Shown here: piece after piece, positions 1 through 4,674 of the stretch
Numbering within the stretch: position 1 is the stretch's first letter
How the letters are laid out: every line of letters starts with the position of its first letter
Source of the DNA: Candidatus Aerophobota bacterium
Lineage (GTDB): Bacteria; Aerophobota; Aerophobia; Aerophobales; B3-G15
DNA length: 5,709 nucleotides
Direction of reading: 5' to 3'
NCBI GenBank assembly: GCA_021163905.1
Contig: JAGGTG010000119.1
Span: forward strand, 1 to 5,709
Notes under the pieces: generated by a model
The model's database searches: none
What the model saw: only the letters and a program-made list of their open reading frames with translations
What the model was told of the DNA's origin: nothing
Program-made: the position numbers and the translations under genes

Positions 1-344
1 GAATAACTTTTAATGATTTCCTCTACATGATACCCGAGACCAAATCCCAGGACTATCAAAAAATCTGTATTATCAAGATCATAACCTGCAAGAAAGTTCC
101 TCGCCTCTTTAACAGGATCGTATCTGCTGTGAAGAAGAATACTCTGGCCACTTTCTTTTTTTATCCTTAAAGTAGGAAACCCTGTTTTTGTTTTAACAAT
201 TTCTATATCCTGAGGAAAATTTACCTCTTCTATCTTTTTAATAAGACCAGATTCATTCCGTTTCTTAAGAAAGGAAAGATTTTTTTGATAAAATCCATTT
301 TTATTTTTTTCAATATAATTATAGTTTAAATCATCCTTTTTCAT
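1..344 (-). CDS. Maf-family flagellin glycosyltransferase (motility accessory factor), N-terminal part, cut by left edge
   Basis: This is the first 114 codons of a gene that continues past the left edge. I translated it by hand from the ATG at 344-342; an in-frame stop at 353-351 leaves no upstream ATG. The fragment starts MKKDDLNYNYIEKNK and contains LLHSRYDPVKEA (about residues 70-81), followed by the hydrophobic, glycine-rich FLIVLGFGLGYHVEEI (about residues 95-110). In Maf proteins (MptE-like/DUF115 family) a 'LHS-YDP--EA' segment followed by a G-x-G-L-G-Y-H turn marks the entry to the Rossmann-like catalytic region. Known family members transfer nonulosonic acids such as pseudaminic or legionaminic acid to Ser/Thr of flagellin in the cytoplasm before export. 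The start lies one base after the stop of the preceding gene and has no strong SD, so translation is probably coupled. The catalytic domain is outside the window, so the sugar and activity cannot be judged. The family call is fairly confident; it rests on a motif remembered from the family, not on a search. Confidence 0.82.
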   Translation of the reverse strand, partial: MKKDDLNYNYIEKNKNGFYQKNLSFLKKRNESGLIKKIEEVNFPQDIEIVKTKTGFPTLRIKKESGQSILLHSRYDPVKEARNFLAGYDLDNTDFLIVLGFGLGYHVEEIIKSY

Positions 345-345
345 A

Positions 346-969
346 TCAGTTCATTTGATGTTTTAATGTATTGATAATCTCCTCAACCAATTTTTTCTTC
401 TCTCTTATTCGAGGAGCAAGCTCGTATTCCAAAATATCTGCCAGGGCTAAAAAATCATTATCACCTATAGCTCTTTTTGCCTCTTCAAGAAGCTGTACCA
501 GCTCTTCCATGTTATAAGAGTCCCCATTTTTTTTCAAGAAAATCTTGTTATAATCCAGAGCAAAAATTTTCTCTATTGTTCTTAAAGTCTGGTTTATCCT
601 TTCCCATAATCCTATATACCTGTCCAGTAGAGAAAAGGCCTTTTTTGAATCTCCCTGCTGAATAAGAAGACTTACCTGCTCCATTTTTTTGGCTATTTCA
701 GGAAGATAAACTTTTATCTCTTCCAGTGAATCAATAGCCCATTGCCAGAGGTTAGCGGTGAACAGCTCCAGAGTTTTAAATTCTCTTACCTTTCTGTCAA
801 AAACAACCTTTTCATCCAGCTCTGAAAGGCACCTACCCTCCAGTTTAATCTGGACAATGACCCTGTTATTTTCCCTTATCCATTTGTCTAATTGGACAAG
901 TAATTGCCTCAGTGTTTCATCCTCCTCAGCTATGACTAGATCCTCAAATCCATCAATTACGATTTTCAT
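346..969 (-). CDS. Unrecognised 207-aa flagellar-operon protein in the fliT position
   Basis: I do not recognise a named family. The start is the ATG at 969, chosen because a very strong SD (GGAGGAGG, 980-973) lies just upstream inside the last codons of fliS, which this gene overlaps by 17 bp. The first 50 or so residues (MKIVIDGFEDLVIAEEDETL, then RVIVQIKLEG) alternate beta-like strands with a helix and could be a small alpha/beta fold. From about residue 58 to the end the protein looks almost wholly helical and charged, with Trp at 75, 77 and 122 and coiled-coil-like stretches around 80-135 and 155-203. There is no signal peptide or membrane segment, so it is likely cytoplasmic. FliT, the FliD export chaperone, is a small helical protein often encoded right after fliS. 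Position and helical content make a chaperone or export-regulator role plausible, but FliT is usually near 100-120 residues and the N-terminal part is extra. Function is inference from context; the reality of the gene is well supported. Confidence 0.85.
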   Translation of the reverse strand: MKIVIDGFEDLVIAEEDETLRQLLVQLDKWIRENNRVIVQIKLEGRCLSELDEKVVFDRKVREFKTLELFTANLWQWAIDSLEEIKVYLPEIAKKMEQVSLLIQQGDSKKAFSLLDRYIGLWERINQTLRTIEKIFALDYNKIFLKKNGDSYNMEELVQLLEEAKRAIGDNDFLALADILEYELAPRIREKKKLVEEIINTLKHQMN

Positions 970-1339
970 TTACCTCCTCCATAGCTTTAATCCAGGCATC
1001 CCTTAGTGGCTTAAGAAGATCCAGAGCTTCATCGATAACTTGAACATCTTTTTGAAGATTGGCCTGGATTAATCTGTAATAAATATACTCATACAAACTA
1101 TACCACCTGGTAGCTATCTCTCCAACCTTGAGATTAAGAGAACACATCAGCTCTCTGATTATTTTTTGCGCTCTTATAAGAAGATCGTTACTTTCCTCTA
1201 CATTCTTAACTTTTATCTTTTCCTTCGCTCTATTTAAACACTTAATCGCCTCATTATACAGGATGAGAATTAATTTAGCCGGAGAACTTGTTTTTATTTC
1301 CATTTCTCTATATTTTTTTAATACATCAGCCTGTCCCAT
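953..1339 (-). CDS. fliS: Flagellar export chaperone FliS
   Basis: FliS binds the C-terminal helices of freshly made flagellin in the cytoplasm, blocks premature polymerisation and delivers it to the flagellar type III export gate. The 128-residue length is usual for the family and the protein is all-helical with no signal peptide. Near the N-terminus it has KKYREMEIKTSSPAKLILIL (residues 8-27), matching the FliS signature of a Tyr-rich start followed by a T/S-S-P-x-K-L-I-x-x-L-Y core (LYNEAIK continues to residue 33). Mid-protein LLIRAQKIIRELMCSLNL (53-70) and C-terminal YRLIQANLQKDVQVIDEA (88-105) also match the conserved helices. The start at 1339 has an SD (AAGGGAG, 1353-1347) with 7 bases of spacing. 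It follows fliD by 35 bp and overlaps the next gene by 17 bp, the usual fliD-fliS operon arrangement. Cys34 and Cys66 are present, as is common for a cytoplasmic protein. Confidence 0.96.
   Translation of the reverse strand: MGQADVLKKYREMEIKTSSPAKLILILYNEAIKCLNRAKEKIKVKNVEESNDLLIRAQKIIRELMCSLNLKVGEIATRWYSLYEYIYYRLIQANLQKDVQVIDEALDLLKPLRDAWIKAMEEVNENRN
973..980 (-). promoter_or_regulatory. Strong ribosome binding site for the 207-aa gene, inside fliS
   Basis: On the minus strand the sequence reads GGAGGAGG, then TAA, then the ATG at 969. Several registers match anti-SD, with 3-6 bases of spacing. It lies within the fliS codons for Glu-Glu-Val near the C-terminus, so the final residues of FliS and this start signal are encoded by the same bases. 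It fixes the start of the downstream gene and suggests coupled but independently strong initiation. Confidence 0.85.
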
Positions 1340-1346
1340 AAATTAA

Positions 1347-1353
1347 CTCCCTT
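1347..1353 (-). promoter_or_regulatory. Ribosome binding site of fliS
   Basis: The minus strand reads AAGGGAG, then seven bases (TTAATTT), then the fliS ATG at 1339. It lies in the 35-bp gap after the fliD stop. I see no promoter or terminator in that gap, which supports cotranscription with fliD. Confidence 0.75.
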
Positions 1354-1374
1354 AAACTGATGATTTATTTTTTA

Positions 1375-4300
1375 CTATCTATTTCTGTTCATATTATTCA
1401 GTGAATTTACCTGCAGTGATAACCAGGAGCTTTGAGCCTGCATTATACTGAGATACTGCTCCATCTGGGTAAATTTTCTCCACAGAGCTTCCCTTTTCAT
1501 ATCCAGAAGTTCCTGTTGAGCCTCAATCCTTTGCTGATAATCCTCATTTTGAGATAAAAGACCATCCTCTATATTGGCAATAAGGCCTGTTGTGGCGTCA
1601 GTTATAGAACTTAAGAGATCCTTCAGTCTTCCTGCAATACCTGTATTTTGATAAGCTTCGAATTCAACGATACGCGAATACTGACCATCATTACTGTCAT
1701 TTATCTTTAATCTTATAGCCTCAGTTGAAATTGAGGGATAATGGGTTATTGTCCCCTCAGTGTTATTGGTAACTGTTGTATAGGTTTCCCAGTCATCTTC
1801 ATTATCGGGATCTCCTCCCGGGGTTAAATACTGAAGTTCATAATCCTTTATTCCATATGAAGATGCCGGATAAGTTGCTGAATCTAAGGTATAAATTTTT
1901 ACCTTACTTAAAGTCCGCACTTCGTTAAAGATCAAGGTAAGATAATCAGGGAAACTGGATTGAGTTCCATCCATCCATCCCCCGCCAGAACTTCCCCAGT
2001 TATCAGAAGAGGTATCCCCATTGTTTACACTTTCAACATTATAATCACTTGAGTATGTTGAGGATGCACTAACAGTTGTTCCAAAAGAAGACAAAGCTAC
2101 ATTTTGAGATTGGGAAAAAAGCTCTTTTACTCCATCAAGATTATTATTTAAAACCTGGGTCAGTGTAGCATCATCAACGTTAAGATGACCTGTAAGATCA
2201 GTTGTGATTCCAAGATCAAATATTGAGGTCAGGGAAGCTGAACCTTCTATAGGGTCGGTTAATGCCTGAACAAGTTGATTACGGATATTTGTAAGGGTTA
2301 TACTGCCAAATAAAGGTCCTCCTTCCTGTTTTGTATCGGCATCGTAACTTTGCTGTTGATCAACATCATCTATAAAGCTGTTGTAGGCATCTATTAAATT
2401 TGTAATGGACTGCTTTATCCCTTCAATATCAGCTGCTACATTAATATTGACAGTTGTATCAGGATCGGCATCAACAAGATTGAGAGTAACTCCCGGGATA
2501 GCATCATTAATTTGATTGGAGCTACTACTAACTAAAAGCTTATTTGTCCCCTCCCCCACAGCTATTGCCGCATTTTGAGGCGAGATGGTGCTTGTAAGCT
2601 CAAGAGCTTCTCCTGCTGAGAATGTAGGGTCAACTATCATTCTTCCCGTATCACCACTTCTACTACTTGTAATAACAAGATGGTAAGGATTTATTCCAGA
2701 CCCATCGTCAATTATGGATGCATATACTCCTGCATCGGCATCATTTATAGCATTCATTATCCCCTGGAGAGTAGTATCATCAGATGTGAGAGTGATTGTA
2801 GTCTCAAAACTACCATCAATACTGTTACTATTAGTACTCTGAAGGATATTTAGGTCCCTGGCGGTTGTCCCTCCTGCTTCCTCCACCTTGAGAGGAGATA
2901 CGGTTAGCCCTGTATTATCGGTAATTAAGATCCCGTTTCCCTGAGAATTTATACTTGCTGTAACATCAATTCCAGAAGCTGAGTTAATTGCGTCAAGAAC
3001 ATCCCCTATTGTTTCAGCATCAGAAAGGTCTATCTCCGCAGATGCCCCGGAACGATCGGTGATCTTGATCTTATTGGCATCCACTCCCTGCCCTCCATTG
3101 AGATCATCCAGTCTTGTACAACGGGCAATATACTGGGGATTTAAATCATCCCCTTCAAGAGTGTTGGAGGAAACGCTTTTCTCTATTCCCAGATCTGAGG
3201 CAGCAGAACTCCCGTTAAGAGAAGTAACAGAAAAATTTCCCGTTCCACCTGATGTATCGGTTAAAAGAATTCCGTTACCTTCCCTATCATAAGAAGCGGT
3301 AACAGCTGTATTTCCTGTTGCGTTATTTATAAGATTAATAACATCCTGCAGGGTTTCGGCACTACTTATATCAACATTAAATGTAGTCCCATCCCTCTGG
3401 GTTATCTGGAAATCGTCTCCCGTAACTGATCCAACTCCACTTCCTCCATTTAATGTTTTTAAAAGGATCGTATTAAGCCCGGGAATAATTCGATCCCCCA
3501 CTCTATCTCCTGCCACACCTGTTGTATAAATACCAAGATCATGAGCTGTTGTTCCTCCTCCTACCTCATCGATAATTAAATCCTGAGTGGGAGAGGCATT
3601 TAAATCATGAATTGTAATACCATTGGTATCAGGATTTATCTGAACCTCAACATTTGTATTGGGCCCTGCCTCAATTAAATCTTTAACATCCTGCAGGGTG
3701 GTTGCAGATGAAAGATCAATTGTGTCCACATTGCCTGCTCTATCGGTAATCTGAATAGAACCCTTGTAAACACCTGTTCCATCATTTAAAAGATCAAGTG
3801 GTGTATCCCAAGTGATATCATTTATATCCTCTCCATGAATTACACTTGAAGCAACTCCACTTGATCCTGTATAAATACCAAGATCCTGAGCTGTTGTCCC
3901 TCCATTTACCTCATCAACTATAAAATTTCCCGTTCCACCTGATGTATCGGTGAGTTTGATTGCATCACCTACATTGTAACCCGAATCATAGTCAATCTCT
4001 GCAGTTACAGAAATATCAGCATTATTATTTATGGCATCAATAACATCCTGAATGGTTAAAGCACCGGATAGATCGATTGTTGCAGAAGCACCGGATCTAT
4101 CTGTTATCTTTATAGAACCTCTTTGAATACCCTGTTGTCCATTAAGCCACTCAACAGATGTTTTTTTATCAACCCATCCATTCCCCACCTCTATTGTTAT
4201 AGTATCACCTGCAGATGCTACTGTAGCATCAGTAGACTGGAATCCCCGGGAGGTAAGCTGATGGGTTTTGGAAAGCTGATAGACTTTTAAAAGATAGGAT

Positions 4301-4587
4301 CCTACCTGTGCAGATCCATTTACAGTTGCAGTTACAAGATTTTCATTGCTTGATGTTGCACTTTTAGCCTGAAAAGTTGATGATTGAGATAAAATGGTAG
4401 CGTAGTTCTGAATGGTTAAAAGCTCTGCGGTTATAGAACCCCAGGCAGTTAGCTCTGTATTGTTATCATTTATCTTTTGCTGGAGAGAGTCAATATAGGC
4501 ATGATCCCGGGAAAGAAGAGCATCTATTGCTTGATCCCATTGAATGTTAGATGCAATCCCGGTAACGTACTGAGTAGGCTCTGCCAT
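1375..4587 (-). CDS. fliD: Giant flagellar filament cap protein FliD (HAP2) with four extra IN modules and an inserted discoidin-like domain
   Basis: FliD sits at the growing tip of the filament and folds exported flagellin into place. Its N-terminal region (about 1-112) has the FliD_N pattern: VTGIASNIQWDQAIDALL (8-25), a helical stretch (31-68), then SSTFQAKSATSSNENL (69-84) and a VGSYLLKVYQLSKTHQL-type strand. Residues about 145-590 hold four tandem Flagellin_IN-like modules, and a more canonical IN motif follows (about 595-655). The FliD_C region begins near 680 (IPGVTLNLVDADPDTTVNIN at 697-716; NLIDAYNSFIDDV at 730-742) and reaches DGVKELFSQ (818-826). It is then interrupted by a discoidin-like domain (about 828-980) and resumes at GIAGRLKDLLSSITDATTGLI (983-1003), ending in a coiled coil with YLSIMQAQSSWLSLQVNSL (1045-1063). 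Typical FliD is roughly 450-700 residues, so the additions explain the 1070. The ATG at 4587 has an SD (AAAGGT, 4598-4593). There is no signal peptide, as expected for type III export. The protein is acidic and Thr/Asn/Asp-rich, with one cysteine (C490). Confidence 0.95.
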   Translation of the reverse strand: MAEPTQYVTGIASNIQWDQAIDALLSRDHAYIDSLQQKINDNNTELTAWGSITAELLTIQNYATILSQSSTFQAKSATSSNENLVTATVNGSAQVGSYLLKVYQLSKTHQLTSRGFQSTDATVASAGDTITIEVGNGWVDKKTSVEWLNGQQGIQRGSIKITDRSGASATIDLSGALTIQDVIDAINNNADISVTAEIDYDSGYNVGDAIKLTDTSGGTGNFIVDEVNGGTTAQDLGIYTGSSGVASSVIHGEDINDITWDTPLDLLNDGTGVYKGSIQITDRAGNVDTIDLSSATTLQDVKDLIEAGPNTNVEVQINPDTNGITIHDLNASPTQDLIIDEVGGGTTAHDLGIYTTGVAGDRVGDRIIPGLNTILLKTLNGGSGVGSVTGDDFQITQRDGTTFNVDISSAETLQDVINLINNATGNTAVTASYDREGNGILLTDTSGGTGNFSVTSLNGSSAASDLGIEKSVSSNTLEGDDLNPQYIARCTRLDDLNGGQGVDANKIKITDRSGASAEIDLSDAETIGDVLDAINSASGIDVTASINSQGNGILITDNTGLTVSPLKVEEAGGTTARDLNILQSTNSNSIDGSFETTITLTSDDTTLQGIMNAINDADAGVYASIIDDGSGINPYHLVITSSRSGDTGRMIVDPTFSAGEALELTSTISPQNAAIAVGEGTNKLLVSSSSNQINDAIPGVTLNLVDADPDTTVNINVAADIEGIKQSITNLIDAYNSFIDDVDQQQSYDADTKQEGGPLFGSITLTNIRNQLVQALTDPIEGSASLTSIFDLGITTDLTGHLNVDDATLTQVLNNNLDGVKELFSQSQNVALSSFGTTVSASSTYSSDYNVESVNNGDTSSDNWGSSGGGWMDGTQSSFPDYLTLIFNEVRTLSKVKIYTLDSATYPASSYGIKDYELQYLTPGGDPDNEDDWETYTTVTNNTEGTITHYPSISTEAIRLKINDSNDGQYSRIVEFEAYQNTGIAGRLKDLLSSITDATTGLIANIEDGLLSQNEDYQQRIEAQQELLDMKREALWRKFTQMEQYLSIMQAQSSWLSLQVNSLNNMNRNR
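1648..2106 (-). other. F5/8 type C (discoidin/CBM32-like) domain inserted in FliD
   Basis: Residues about 828-980 of FliD do not look like flagellar sequence. They read as a galactose-binding-like beta-sandwich. NVALSSFGTTVSASSTYSSD (829-848) matches the usual 'N-A----V-ASS-YSS-Y' opening. The next block, SVNNGDTSSDNWGSSGGGWM (853-872), has the 'NDGD----W' pattern. A FPDYLTLIFNEVRTLSKVKI segment (879-898) matches 'PDWLTVDLG----I--V-I'. YGIKDYELQYL (911-921) matches 'YGIKDF-VQY', and AIRLKIN (957-963) with YSRIVEFEAY (970-979) matches the closing 'IRL-V------SRI-EIEAYG'. In other proteins this family often binds sugars or anionic surfaces. Exposed aromatics W864, W871, F879 and Y882 and acidic E975/E977 could serve binding or a structural metal site, but I cannot tell which. 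The insert lies cleanly between DGVKELFSQ and GIAGRLKDLL, which are contiguous or nearly so in ordinary FliD proteins, indicating a domain insertion at a permissive loop. Confidence 0.85.
3232..3261. repeat. 30-bp exact direct repeat, copy 1 (module 3)
   Basis: The 30 bases are identical to 3922-3951 and encode TDTSGGTGNF (FliD residues 443-452). The flanking bases differ on both sides. The distance to the other copy is 690 bp, exactly 230 codons or two modules. Confidence 0.95.
3524..3552. repeat. 29-bp near-exact direct repeat, copy 1 (module 2)
   Basis: Matches 3869-3897 with one mismatch (A at 3541 against C at 3886). It encodes the TTAHDLGIYT region. The copies are 345 bp apart, exactly 115 codons or one module. 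Confidence 0.93.
3869..3897. repeat. 29-bp near-exact direct repeat, copy 2 (module 1)
   Basis: Partner of 3524-3552, encoding the TTAQDLGIYT region; the single mismatch is the His/Gln difference. A further 16-bp exact match with the same 345-bp offset links modules 3 and 2 (3339-3354 and 3684-3699, in the TLQDV helix). Confidence 0.93.
3922..3951. repeat. 30-bp exact direct repeat, copy 2 (module 1)
   Basis: Partner of 3232-3261; it encodes the same ten residues (213-222) with the same codon at every position. Neighbouring parts of modules 1 and 3 differ in DNA, so identity confined to this patch suggests gene conversion or local recombination. Confidence 0.95.
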
Positions 4588-4592
4588 TTTTT

Positions 4593-4598
4593 ACCTTT
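4593..4598 (-). promoter_or_regulatory. Ribosome binding site of fliD
   Basis: The minus strand reads AAAGGT, then five A residues, then the ATG at 4587. It is a moderate SD, weaker than the site used by the 207-aa gene. I see no convincing sigma-28 or sigma-70 promoter in the 87-bp gap between flagellin and fliD. Confidence 0.65.
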
Positions 4599-4626
4599 AG
4601 AGCAAAGGACTATTATTTATTATTAA

Positions 4627-4651
4627 GAGGAGAGGGTATTACCCTCTCCTC
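4627..4651 (-). terminator. Hairpin after flagellin gene; probable terminator or processing stem
   Basis: An 11-bp perfect inverted repeat (GAGGAGAGGGT / ACCCTCTCCTC) encloses a 3-base loop at 4638-4640. It lies 23 bases after the flagellin stop. In the minus-strand reading direction the stem is followed by TTAATAATAAATAATAG, which is AT-rich but not a run of T. It may therefore be a leaky intrinsic terminator, or a stem protecting the 3' end of abundant flagellin mRNA while letting some transcripts reach fliD. On the plus strand it is not followed by T residues either, and no gene reads that way. Confidence 0.7.
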
Positions 4652-4674
4652 AAATCATTCTTAGAGCTAAATTT

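Larger units (their letters stand above)
2818..4155 (-). repeat. Four tandem Flagellin_IN-like modules within fliD
   Basis: The modules cover about FliD residues 145-258, 259-372, 373-487 and 488-590 (nt 4155-3814, 3813-3472, 3471-3127, 3126-2818). Each has a 'LNxGxGV' lead, a strand-rich 'G-I-ITDRSG-S--IDLS' block, a 'A-TIQDVIDAIN' helix, 'V-A-I----GI-LTDTSGGTGN', and a 'GGTTA-DLGIY' end. Anchor spacing is close to constant: the Asp of 'DLGI/DLNI' falls at 235, 350, 465 and 578, and the Thr of 'TIQDV/TLQDV/TIGDV' at 178, 297, 412 and 526. The protein-level identity is higher than the overall DNA identity (for example ITDRSGASATIDLS and ITDRSGASAEIDLS use many different codons), so most of the array is old, with local patches of near-identical DNA. 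IN modules occur in the variable outer region of FliD, FlgK and flagellins. Confidence 0.88.

Noticed and set aside
477..665. Plus-strand open frame of 62 codons
   Set aside because: It lies antisense inside the well-supported 207-aa gene, has no SD and encodes nothing recognisable.
758..1346. Plus-strand open frames of 82 and 72 codons (758-1006 and 1128-1346)
   Set aside because: They are antisense to the 207-aa gene and to fliS. Their Ser/Leu/Phe-rich products are what reversed helical-protein codons give.
3059..3292. Plus-strand open frame of 77 codons
   Set aside because: It is antisense to modules 3 and 4 of fliD; the module codons explain its composition and there is no SD.
2818..4155. 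CRISPR-like or satellite-type repeat array
   Set aside because: The periodicity is about 345 bp, is coding, and is explained by protein modules; there are no short regular repeats with unique spacers.
4597..4668. Short direct repeat TTAGAGC at 4597-4603 and 4661-4667 flanking the intergenic hairpin
   Set aside because: Seven bases in AT-rich sequence is within chance. There is no transposase, longer inverted end or duplicated target to support a mobile element or att site.
4588..4674. Sigma-28 flagellar promoter (TAAA...GCCGATAA type) upstream of fliD
   Set aside because: TAAA-like words occur but I find no paired GCCGATAA-like box at the proper distance, so no promoter is called.
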